Notes under the pieces: model-generated
What the model was told of the DNA's origin: nothing
What the model saw: the letters and a program-made list of their open reading frames with translations, nothing else
The model's database searches: none
Program-made: the position numbers and the translations under genes
From: Hypericum androsaemum
Taxonomy: Eukaryota; Streptophyta; Magnoliopsida; Malpighiales; Hypericaceae
Length of the DNA: 64,000 nt
Reading direction: 5' to 3'
NCBI GenBank assembly: GCA_963995505.1
Contig: OZ023184.1
Coordinates: forward strand, 4,898,001-4,962,000
Shown here: positions 33,620 through 43,325 of the stretch, one piece after another
How the letters are laid out: every line of letters starts with the position of its first letter
Position numbering within the stretch: the first letter of the stretch is position 1

Positions 33620-34815
33620 GGGCAAATTACCCTCACATCCCTGTACTTTGGTCACCCTCCTCCTAGGGTCCCTGACTTTTGGAAAAAGATTATCCCGTCC
33701 CTAAGTTTTGATGATAATAGACTCTCGGGTCCCTATAGCCGGAATATTCCATATTCTCCGGCGATACCCCACTTGAAAAGACTAAAATGCCCTCCCATCT
33801 AAAAAAAATAAAAACATCCCTTTCTTTCCCCCTTCTTCCTCCCCCCACTTCATCTTCAACCTCCCACTTCATCTTCAACCTCCCACTGAAAATAAACGGT
33901 GCCGTTGAAATTGAGGCGATCCTCGTTCTCGTAGAAGCAGGCGCCCTTCCACTGGACGGTGTCATTGCCGGGGGACACCGTACTGACGAAGTAGGGGAGG
34001 AGATCGACGGCGCTGTAGAGGTTGTTGAGTACCGGCCAGGAGAGCTGATGTGGCAGCTCGGGGAGGACGTCTTTCATAAAATAACTGTGAGCAAAGCCCA
34101 CTTGGCCAAGAAGCTTTCCTTGGGTTAATGAACTTCAAATTTGTAGTAGAAGAGGAAAAAGCTTGGTGGGTTCGTTTGGTTTTGAGCTCCCAAAGAGAAT
34201 TGTTCATTAAAGTTGAGAACTTTACAAGAAATTCCCATGTTGGAAGATGGGAGCAAAAGTGAGGAGAAGGACAGTTAGTGGACCAGATGTTGCGGGTTGC
34301 TTCCAGGCTTCTTCTTCCTTACTACAGTCCAACATGAGACGATTTCGGCCTTTGGTTTTGAATTGGAGTTCAATTAATTTAGGGTTTTGGAATTCAATTG
34401 AACAATTAATTTAGGGTTTCAATTGGAAATAAGGAAGAAGATGGTGTTAGACTTGAATCGATTAGTTGTTGTTAATTAGAATTGAAGGGATTGGTGTTAA
34501 TTAAAATTAGAGTTGATAAAATTAAGGTTATTTAAATTTTAATTCTAAAGTCTAGTTTTGAAGTTTTAGTTTTGGTTAAAAGTTTGGAGAAAGAAGAAGG
34601 TGAAGGTAGAAGGAGAATATTTTTTTTATTTTTAAGTAAGAAGGATATTTTGGTCATTTCAAGTGAGGATTTACCGGAGAAAAGGGAATATTCTGGCTCC
34701 AGGGACCCGAAAGTCTATTATCATCAAAACTTAGGGATGGGACAATCATTTTCTAAAATCCAGGGACCCTAGGGGGAGGATGACCAAAGTACAGGGATGT
34801 GAGGGTAATTTTCCC
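33620..34815. mobile_element. MULE-type DNA transposon nested in the virus (1,196 bp), possible gene capture
   Basis: The ends GGGCAAATTACCCTCACATC and its counterpart GATGTGAGGGTAATTTTCCC are inverted repeats that extend about 140 bp inward, with small mismatches. The flanks are perfect 9-bp TSDs, TTTTAATAA (33611-33619 and 34816-34824). A 9-bp TSD with long TIRs indicates Mutator-like elements. No transposase is present. The interior has higher GC, with a protein-like minus-strand frame at about 33890-34120. An element with the same kind of ends lies at 44964-45960. Confidence 0.87.
33889..34120 (-). pseudogene. possible captured host coding fragment inside the MULE
   Basis: The minus-strand frame contains GKLLGQVGFAHSYF, then MKDVLPELPHQLSWPVLNNL and YSAVDLLPYF, and PGNDTVQWKGACFYENE. 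The composition is strikingly protein-like (Trp, Cys and Tyr in a hydrophobic pattern), with GC content above the TIRs. There is no gene start and the ends run into TIR-proximal repeats. I do not recognise the family. If it is a host exon, the element is a Pack-MULE. Confidence 0.45.
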
Positions 34816-34824
34816 TTTTAATAA

Positions 34825-34981
34825 TTCTGTCGTTAGTTGCTTTCGGTGGCTGGGGTCCACCATTTCGATAATTCTGCTATCATTGGCTTTCGGTGGCTGG
34901 GATCCACCTATTTTGATAATTCGGTTGAAAGTCGTTGATGCCGTTGCGGTTGAAAGTCGTTGATGCCGTTGTGGGATGGGT
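34825..34981 (-). repeat. viral non-coding region, 47-bp hairpin repeats (right part)
   Basis: GGTGGCTGGG(G/A)TCCACC occurs at 34845 and 34892, 47 bp apart, each followed by ATT(T)TCGATAATTC-like sequence. AAAGTCGTTGATGCCGTTG is duplicated in tandem at about 34927-34967. Confidence 0.78.
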
Positions 34982-36298
34982 TTATGGTAATCCATCGAAA
35001 CCAGCACCATCATCTTCACTGAGGGAGATGTACGGTTCTTCTTCTTCTTCATCTTCTTCATAAGGGGAAGAGGAAGCGTTGGAGTTACTTTTAGCCATCT
35101 TTTGCATAATGGCAAAATATTCTTTCTCAGTGCCGGCCGAGGCCAACAAAGCTTGAATCTTGGCGTTGTGGGCCAGGAATTGCATTTGTGATGTTGAGGC
35201 AGTGGCTGTAATTTGGGCAGGATTGGCAGCTTTAAACCAATTGAGGACAATGATGGTCGTTAGTTCAAATCTGCACGGAAGGCAGTCCACCATTTGATTT
35301 TGAAGCGGCGAACAAGTAGATTGACATTGTTCGTGGCATCATAGGTTTGGAATTCATAATGCCAGGTGCACACCCATGGCAGATAGAATTTCATACAGAA
35401 CAATACCAGAGGTCCGAAAGGTTTTTCATTTTGGGGGGGGGGAATATTTTCCTTTGAAAAGGTTGTAACAACCCAAGACATCCTCAGTAAGGACGGCTGG
35501 AGTGCAACCATAATAATTCCACCAGGTTAGGAACCAAAATGGAATATGAGTACAATCGAAAGGCTGGAGGAAAAAGAACAGCCAAGTGTGTATGAACTTT
35601 GAGTTTTGGTTGAGGAATGCGTTGAACCAGGCTTGCTGGTAATCCCAATAGCATTAAAGAGTACTATGGGTAGTAGTTGGGGTGAGGGGTAGGTGCTTTG
35701 GCTTGTGCAAGGGTTGGTCCCACTGCGACGGATGTAAAATCTGCATGATTTGGCAGGTTGAGTAGGCAGGGGTTGAGGTGTCAGAGGGCTTGTAGAAATA
35801 TTTTATGGTGATGGATTCTGTGTGCTCAAGGATGGCAGTGTAATAGACTATTGGTTTGGCAATATCGGCTGGGACCATGTGCTGGCCGGGTAGGAAAATT
35901 TGGGCGGCTGCTATTGTGGGGTCATTCTGGTGATGATCTCTTTCAACAAAGAGAAGAGACTGTGTCTGGGTTTTATGGGTATAAACAGATTTGGTTCGGT
36001 TTGGGGTGAGAGATTGGGAGGGCTGGGAAATGATATGGGTGGTGCTTGGCTTTGAGATTTTTGGGGAGGGTGTCGGCATTAAAGCTTGAGAGTTTTGGGA
36101 TAGGCATTGGAAAACATCGACAAGTTCGGGCGGGTAGACTGGATTACGTTGGAATTCATTCAACCATTTTTGGACATTACAGGGAGCTTTAAAATCATCT
36201 TCAGCTTCAGCAATAGATGCCCAGGTTCGGGCATGGACAATAAACTTTGTTGCAACAGACTTTGCTTTAGCTTCTATGGAGGAGGGCTTTGGAGGCAT
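34982..36298 (-). pseudogene. viral downstream ORF of unknown function
   Basis: An ATG at 36298 (MPPKPSSIEAKAKSVATKF) opens 2 nt after the stop of the polyprotein ORF (minus TAG CC ATG). The frame is intact to 35654 (214 codons). Related coding then continues in other frames at 35511-35260 (LVRRFKIKWWTAFRADLN) and 35293-34982 (an acidic EEDEEEEEPYISLSEDD tail). At least two frameshifts have therefore broken one ORF of about 1.3 kb. An extra downstream ORF of unknown function is known in florendoviruses, and the close stop/start suggests translation by reinitiation. Function is unassigned. Confidence 0.7.
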
Positions 36299-36300
36299 GG

Positions 36301-37450
36301 CTACCTATTAGTTAAAAACTCACGGGTTAGGAAATCGGGAAGGGAATTGCTTTCTCCTTTAATATAGACAATATCAAAATCAAAAATACTCAAAATAGCT
36401 TGCCAGCGGGCAAAGATATGCTTTGAGGCTATGTTTTGAACATCTTTTTGCAAAATGTTTTTTGCAGCTTGGGCGTCAATACGCAATAAGAATTTTTGAT
36501 TTAAAAGATCGCTTTGAAATTTAGTAATACATAGAACAATACTTAAAATCTCTTTTTTAATAGTAGGATATTTGAGCTGGGTGTCATTCTAATGAGCAGA
36601 GGTAAATGCGATGATATGCTCATGCATGCCTTGCTGTTGCTTTAAGATGCCACCATAACCGATATCAGAAGCATCGGTTTCAACAATTTTGAATGCAGAT
36701 GGGTCAGCTAAATGCAAACATGGTATACGCTGAATTTGTTTTTTGATGCGTTGAACAATGCGTGTATGCTCATGAGTCCATGGGCATGGATTTTTCTTTA
36801 AACGATCATGCAGTAGTTTGATGATGCGATGAATGTTGGGAAAAAATTTAAAAACATAATTGAGTGAACCTAAAAAGCGTTGGAGTTGAGTTTTTTCAAT
36901 AAGTTCATCAGGAAATTTTGAAGCAAATGCAATCGACCGATCGATGGGGGTGATTGTCCCTTGGCTGATAAAGTGGCCAAGAAAGCGCATTTTTGTTTGA
37001 AAAAGGACAATTTTGGACTGGGATAATACGAGACTATTTTTCTTTACAATATCAAAAAAGGTATTGAGATGTTTGAAATGTTGATCAATTGTTTTGGAAA
37101 AAATTAGGACATCATCAATATAGACGATACAAAAAGAGGAGAATGGATTGAAAATTTCGTTCATGATCTGCCAGAAACCAGATTTCATATCAAACTTTGA
37201 AAAAAATGAAAGAATCATGAAGGCGATTTAAAAGATCTTTTTTGTTTGGGATTGGATAACGAATCCATTTTAAGACGTTGTTCAAAGGCTTGTAATTGAT
37301 CAGGAGACGTGGAACTCCACGTTCGATCTCGGAGTTTTTCATGACATAAAATGCAGCACAGCTCCAAGGAGATTTAGATTTAGAGATCAAACCATTTTGT
37401 TCTAAATCGTGGATCTCTTTTTCGCATAAAGCAATCATGTCGGAATTCAT
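36301..37450 (-). pseudogene. viral reverse transcriptase-RNase H (large copy, defective)
   Basis: Pieces are read on the minus strand. 37450-37190 starts the RT. 37218-36589 carries YIDDVLIFSK, then KMRFLGHFIS, FLGSLNYVFKFFPNIH and the RNase H start IVETDASDIGYGGIL. 36486-36301 is the RNase H end (ARWQAILSIFDFDIVYIKGE...NSLPDFLTREF). The breaks are a one-base change in a T run near 37200 (frameshift), a 114-bp in-frame deletion between the WQI codons and the following MNE codons that removes a conserved RT block, and a TAG after FTSAH near 36595. The enzyme cannot be active. Confidence 0.87.
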
Positions 37451-37582
37451 TTGAATGGGACGGGTTTTCGTGGGGATTTGTCTTTCTGAAAATTGAGAAT
37501 TATAAGGAAGAGTGATAACATACTTTTTTCGAAGCCAGAAAGCATTCGGAAGATCAGAACAAAGCTCGTTAAGGAGCTTAGT

Positions 37583-38101
37583 TTAAAAAATGTCAATATT
37601 GCGTTGGGTAGAAGGATCAAGCAATTGTTGAGAAATACGTTGAAAATGAATAGAGTTTTTAGTGTCATGCAAATCATGTTCTTTTGAAGAAATAAGAGAG
37701 TTAAGAAGATGCAATCTGCGCGTGTTTGATTTTTGTAGAAATGGAAAAATAATTTTTTTGAAAATGGGGGTCTTTATTTTGAAAGAGATACTATCGTGAT
37801 TAACACTATAAGGAGTAATGAGGTTGATGAAAGGTATTCCAATAATGACAGTGTGATTAATATTGGAGACAAGTAAGAAGGTGGTTTTAATCTTGGTATC
37901 ATTGTTGCTGACGAAGGCATCCGTTTTTTGAGTGATAAGCATTTTAGAGTTATTGGCTGCAGAAAGTTTTTCTTTAGTGTGATCTAAAAAATGTTTGGGG
38001 ACAAGGCCATCCTTAATGCAGTTAAGATCAGCACCAGTGTCAAATAAAGCAATGGTATCCAACTGAAAAGTATCAGAAAAATATAAGATGATACGGATCA
38101 A
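37583..38101 (-). pseudogene. viral aspartic protease (large copy)
   Basis: The minus strand reads FQLDTIALFDTGADLNCI with an intact DTG active site, followed by a protease-like fold sequence and the protease-RT linker. Near 37590 the frame shifts relative to the next part, compared with the fragment copy. It is part of the pol polyprotein and lacks its own start. Confidence 0.85.
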
Positions 38102-38233
38102 GTATTAACGTGAAGTGACGCGCTTGAGAGCATTAAGGAATTCGTTAGGTTGAGGAGTAGGCTCAGTATGATGACTAGACTCAGAATCACTGGAATCATC
38201 ATCGTTGTTGATAGGGGTTTTTGATAGGAGGTT

Positions 38234-38731
38234 TTAGACAATAGAATGTGTTTCAAGTTGCTGTCTTCGTAAGTTTTTAAGCTCCTTCTTGATAATCTTA
38301 TTTTCTGATTGTAAAGCGGGAATGGAAGGAAGGGAAAATATTTGGGTTTGCTTTGTATGAAGAATTTTGGTAAGATCATAAATCTTAAGTGGGATAGTTA
38401 CAGATGGAGAAGCGTCAATGGAGTTGAGTAGCTTGGAAAGATAAGTCTTTCTTTTTGTAGGGTCTTCGATGTCATTAGCCATAGCGAGAAGAAATTTTTG
38501 GTCTTGGGTGAGGACGCAGATGGATTTTTCTGAGTCAGACTCAGAAGAGGAGTGGATGAGCTCATCAAGTTGTTCTGATTCTTCAGTGACAGAGCTGGAA
38601 TCGAAATCAGAATCGTTGATCATGAGGGCAGAGATCTGGGCAAGGAGGTCGGGAGCCAGATCTAAGGCATGAAGTCTTTTGTTCAAACGACAATATCTGG
38701 CAATATGACCTTTACGGCCACATTTATGACA
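38234..38731 (-). pseudogene. viral coat-protein zinc knuckle and acidic tail (large copy)
   Basis: Minus bases 38731-38690 encode the CX2CX4HX4C knuckle CHKCGRKGHIARYC. The following frame (to 38234) is Ser/Asp/Glu-rich (SSSESDSEKSICVLTQDQKF) and then rich in Leu/Lys (IIKKELKNLRRQQLE), a coiled-coil-like end. It is open where the fragment copy has a stop. Confidence 0.83.
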
Positions 38732-38956
38732 GACAGTATCTTTGAAATGATCATCATTTTTAAAAGAAGACTTTTTGGAAGAACGTGTGAAAGGTCGCTT
38801 GTCATGCTTGGGATTGGACTTGGAAGTGGGACGATAGGATTTGTCACGATAAGATTTATCATAACGCTTAGAATTGTCTTTATGACGGTAGGATTTTGAA
38901 GAGGAAATGGGACAATGGCAGTCTTTGGAATTTTGAGGGGTGCGAGAAATATCAAA

Positions 38957-39694
38957 TTATTGACAGAAGGATCCAAGTTCTTGTTTGGTCTGTCTCAATT
39001 CATTCTTGATGTTCTTCTGGAGCTTTAGATCTTGGCAGATCAGTAATCCTTGCTGTTGGGTGATACTGATGAGTTCACCGTAGGTGAGGGTAGAATAATT
39101 GATAGGGGTTTCGTGGGTGGTTTTGAGAAATCGTCTGACCTTTTCACCAAGCATAAAAGGGAGACCATCGATAAGCTTTTCTTTCCAAAAAGGCTGATTA
39201 GAATCCTCGCGAAGCATGACGCGTGTGAGGAAGGTGTTCTTGTAGTGTTGGAAATCACTGAGTTTGTGACATTTGAGATTTGAAAGAAGTTCGGCATTTT
39301 TGTCTTTGAGGTGAGAAGAATCACCTATAAAATGAAGAGAAATGGCAAAGATGAGGGAAGAAACTGCATCTTGTACGGAATGACCTTCGGGTGTTAAGAC
39401 AAGGTTGTCGGCTTCATCATGTTGAAGGCTATTGAGAATTTCTCGCCGTTGGTCTTCAGTGAGGTAGAAATCCCACCAATCTTTGAGTTGGCCAGAGAAT
39501 CCAGAAATAAGGATCTCGGCAATGGATTTGTCAGAAATGGATGTTTGTGTCTTGTAAGCATTGGCTGCCATGGTCATTTGTTGTAAGAGAGACAGAATAT
39601 TGTACTCTATCATGGCATCAATATTCCATTCATAAATAGAATTGGAATTGAATTTGGCTTGGTTAAGGATACTGGGTTTTTGTTCGAGAGCCAT
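38957..39694 (-). pseudogene. viral coat-protein core (large copy)
   Basis: The minus frame reads EWNIDAMIEYNILSLLQQMT, then ILISGFSGQLKDWWDFYLTE, KCHKLSDFQHYKNTFLTRVM and FWKEKLIDGLPFMLGEKVRR. This is the conserved W-rich core of caulimovirid and gag-like capsid proteins that lies upstream of the zinc knuckle. It ends near 38957 by stop or frameshift before the basic region. Confidence 0.85.
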
Positions 39695-39750
39695 ATCCGG
39701 GCCAGGGACTGGAGTCGAAGAGAAGGACCTTTGGGGTTCGTGAATATGGT

Positions 39751-40640
39751 TTAAAATGGGATGAAAAGAGGAGGATGATCTGATAGACTCAGAATCTGAA
39801 TCCTGATTGAGAGTGTGGATGGTGTTCGAGTTTGGAGAAGGGGGGAGGAAGGAGAGACCTCAATGCTGGAGATCTGTCGTCGAAGAATATCAGCAAAATC
39901 CCAATTTTTGTGGATCTGGCAGATACTTGTTTGGGAAACTTGGAAGGGTTTAAAGATAGATTGTTGAATAGTTGAAATAGGAGTCGAAGAGGAATGCGGG
40001 GATGAAGATGAAGGTAGTCGACCTTCGATGCATTCAAGATGTTTTACCAATTATTCTGGGCAATGATACGCCTAGAATTTTGTAAAACATCATCAGTGGC
40101 ATATAAGGAGCTGCTTCAATAGGGTGATCAGCGATGTTGAGATTGATCTGCCTCAATGGCGGATGGGGGGAGGAAATGGTCTCACCAGCAGTGGTTTCCC
40201 ACTGATTTTGGTGGTGTCTGGATCGGGTAATAGGATTGGTTATTTTGGTGAAGGAATTATAGGAGTCAATCAGCTCTGGAATACAAGTAGGCATGAAAAA
40301 TTGTTCAAACCAGTCAAAAAATAAAACCTGGGTTCGATATTCCTCAAGAAACTCGTAATAAGAGGTTTGAGTCTGATCGCGTTCAGGTTTACAGAAATTT
40401 TTGAAAAACCATTTGACCTTGGCTTTGTTGTGGGGAGCATTGAAATCAGACCGGAGAAAGTCCTTATCAATTTGGAAGGGAATTTCCAGAACGTTAAGCT
40501 CGTTATGGAATTGTTGGTTCTCAGTCACCTGTGAAGGAGTGGGGGAAGAAGGAAGGGATTCTTTTTCAGTAGGAGCTTTTGGATGGGTATAAATGGGATA
40601 GAAAATCTGAGATCGATAGTTGACATGTTGTAAGGCGGGG
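39751..40640 (-). pseudogene. viral linker region between movement and coat proteins
   Basis: Open pieces at 40528-40034 (FQIDKDFLRSDFNAP, WFFKNFCKPERDQTQTSYYE) and 40050-39751 lie between the two recognised domains in the same orientation. They probably belong to the same polyprotein. They are broken by a frameshift near 40040 and have no recognisable function. Confidence 0.6.
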
Positions 40641-40738
40641 TTTGGAAGATCAGACGTGAAAAATCTGGGCTTGTCAGGGAGATGTATGACAGGCGGTGGA
40701 CGATTAGGAGTTCCTATTTGTGAAACTCTTCCAAGGTT

Positions 40739-41674
40739 TTAGAACGAAGAGGACATACTCTCGCTACGAGATAGGGAAGGGTTCCCTGCAGATCTCGAGC
40801 TAGAGGGACGATTGAAAGTGATACCAACAGTACCACCAAAATAGCGATTGATGCGTGAAACATCATTGCTAGGTTGAGGTTCAATAGGTTTGGTCTCAGA
40901 GTGATCCATGTCCTCTAAGATCCATTCGCCAGGAAGGGTAACATCCCTCCAGTGGATAGCTTTAGGTGTGACGGTGTTGGCGCGTGTGAAATCAGTTTGT
41001 AATAAAATGGTTTGGCCTTTGGTGGATTGAAAACGATACTTTGTTGCAAACGCAGAAATCATGGCTTTATAATGGACTTTAAAACTCAAGGAAATATTCA
41101 CGGTACCATGCATGAGAGCGTAATTAAAAGTTTTTAATTGGAGAGTTAGAGCATGAAGAATGTTAGGATCACGTAAAGATAAGGTGAGATTGGGATGGCA
41201 ATCAAAAGATAAAAGGCCACCGGCGAGACTGGACTCGACGGAGCTCATAAGAGAGTCTTTAAAACGGAGATGTCTTGCATCCCTTAAGATAGCAAGGATA
41301 GATGCGTCAAGACCGGCAATAGTCAGGGGTATAATACCAACCTGGACTAGACCGATATGAATAAAGCTGAAACTTTTTTTGCTATGACTTTGAAGAGAAT
41401 CTTTGGACAATAGTTGAAAAGTTTCAATGGGTTTGGAAACCGACATAGAATGCTCTTCTTGTTTGATAACATAATCATGCTTTAAAAATGGGTTTTTTGA
41501 AATGTGATAAATGTCATGCTTTAAAATCTTTGGTAGTTTCCAGTTATCAATGCAACCTTTAAAATCTTCAATGATCAGTTCATTACTATTTATACGGCTT
41601 TGTGCGTTACTGGGCTCAGCCAGTTCATGAGCAGATGAGATGCATGAAGCATTATTGCAAGAAAATGGATCCAT
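40739..41674 (-). pseudogene. viral movement protein (30K superfamily)
   Basis: ATG at 41674 (MDPFSCNNASC); the open frame is 311 codons to the stop at 40739. The central part reads FIHIGLVQVGIIPLTIAGLD, then RFKDSLMSSVESSLAGGLLS and FDCHPNLTLSLRD, the core of 30K-type movement proteins that pass virus through plasmodesmata. This frame is the longest intact viral ORF in the block. In related viruses it is joined to the coat protein; here a stop separates them, so the original state (separate or fused) is uncertain. Without the rest of the genome it has no viral role. Confidence 0.85.
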
Positions 41675-42070
41675 AGATGATATTAGATGCAATATACAGA
41701 TGCAAAGAGAATATACCAACACAAAGTCAATGGTCTAACTGCCACACTTCGGGACTTACTGCCTACTACCATGCATGGTCTAACCAAACTCTTAACAGAT
41801 GCAGAAGCAACCTTAGCCAGCAATGAAGGCGGTTCTACAATAAATGCAATATGCAGCTAAAATGCTACAGTGAATTTGACTTTGCTACAGTAACTCACTA
41901 TTCTTATAAATAGTAAGTTGATGAATGAATGCAAGAAAGATGCACAAACAGGAGTTCTATCTTGATAGAAATTTTTGTTTGTGAAGCACCAAAGAGTTTT
42001 AACCCTGGAGAGCCCAAATGGAGGCACTTCTAAAAAGTTCTATCGAAGGTACGTTCGAACGATATGCAAA

Positions 42071-42084
42071 TGGCTCTGATACCA
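42071..42084 (-). other. viral Met-tRNA primer-binding site
   Basis: The minus strand reads TGGTATCAGAGCCA, the initiator Met-tRNA complement used by caulimovirids for minus-strand synthesis. It lies 20 bp from the AT tract, near the end of the viral sequence, and upstream of the movement protein. Confidence 0.87.
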
Positions 42085-42101
42085 GAGGGTGCGGCGGAAC
42101 A

Positions 42102-42103
<2 letters not shown>

Positions 42104-42161
<58 letters not shown>
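42104..42161. repeat. (AT)29 microsatellite, right border of the virus block
   Basis: A perfect AT run starts directly after viral GGCGGAACAGC. Confidence 0.95.
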
Positions 42162-42165
<4 letters not shown>

Positions 42166-42256
42166 AAAGTCCACTTTAGTAACATGTAGTATCAATTATT
42201 CACACTTAATTATCCTATACTTGATTATCCTATAGATTAAAACGCTTCAATTTTCA

Positions 42257-42390
42257 TCGATCGAGTGCTTTAAGGCCCGAATTTATTGGCCCTAACTGAC
42301 CGATCCTTTTAGTGAAGCAGTGTCCGTTGGTTGGTCCTGGGTTTTGGTGTGCTCAAAATGCGCATTGAATCCACAACGGTCAATTAAATT
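42257..42390 (+). repeat. copy B of the duplicated segment flanking the virus block
   Basis: It matches 30200-30341 in direct orientation (TTTAAGGCCCGAATTTATTGG ... CGCATTGAATCCACAACGG). Confidence 0.7.
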
Positions 42391-43121
42391 GTATCGACGC
42401 AGAAAAAGGTTCTTTAAATATGTATTAGATAAAATAATCCGACCCTTAAAAAATAGGAAAAAAAATATTTCGTACTATTTCGAGTTTTATACTTGGTCTC
42501 TTCCAACTAGGGTTTTGTTCGTTTCAAAAGCTTTGAATGAATCGTCGCTTCTTTTCCGGCTGCCACCGGAATATTATATAATCAAGGCATTGTTCAAGAT
42601 GACCCGCCATTTCAGCCTTAATTTACCGGCGTTATGGTCACATCACATGGATGACGAAACTAATACTACTCTATTAAATCATCAAACTAATTTATTTGTC
42701 AATCTCTGCAAGTCCTAAAAATACAGCAATATTAAATATTATTTATTGAGAGAACATTGTCATCATAAAAAAATCTATGATAAATCGAATATGGAATTTG
42801 GATCGGGTGCTATTAATAAAGATTAATTTATTGGTTTAGTAAATAGCATTAATATGCCCGCTCGCTGGTTTTCCTTCACATAGGTGGTCAGTAATGTAGT
42901 CCTAACCAAACATATGAAGTTGAACAATACTGAAACCTACAGGGAACCTTTTTTTTTGGGTCAGGTACATAAAACCTTTATAAAAAAAAATAAGAAATAT
43001 GGTTTTATTTGAGGGAAAACCTATCTTTCATATGTAGAAAACAATCAATAAGTTATAGGCTAAACAAAAATGGTCCACTGCAATATAAAAATAGAGTACG
43101 TACACCAACTAAAAAAATCAT

Positions 43122-43152
<31 letters not shown>

Positions 43153-43325
43153 TTGATTATTTATGTACCTCCACAAAAAGAACCAAGTCCATGATAACAA
43201 GAGACGACAAGTCTCACAAATACGAAAAAAATAAAAGTACCAAAACTAAACAAAAACAATCCATAACGATAAAATATCTCAATGCATGAGATGGCTCGAG
43301 ATCATCATATATCTGTAGAGAGCAA
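42391..43325. other. AT-rich intergenic, 3' flank of the NHL3-like gene
   Basis: No gene is supported. A (TA)n run lies at 43122-43149. Confidence 0.4.

Larger units (their letters stand above)
33445..42103 (-). mobile_element. nearly complete endogenous pararetrovirus (florendovirus-like), minus orientation
   Basis: Reading from 42103 downward: Met-tRNA primer-binding site, movement protein, a linker region, coat protein and zinc knuckle, aspartic protease, RT, RNase H, a second ORF and a repeat-rich non-coding region. After removing the nested MULE and its duplicated target (1,205 bp) it is about 7.45 kb, the usual size of a caulimovirid genome. There is no integrase and there are no LTRs. 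The order (movement and coat proteins, then pol, then an extra ORF) plus AT-repeat borders resembles the florendovirus group of plant genomes, but the genus is inference. Several frameshifts, stops and a 114-bp in-frame RT deletion show that it is dead. Confidence 0.87.

Noticed and set aside
33445..42103. Ty3/gypsy retrotransposon instead of a virus
   Set aside because: There is a 30K movement protein, no integrase and no LTRs, and the gene order is that of a caulimovirid.
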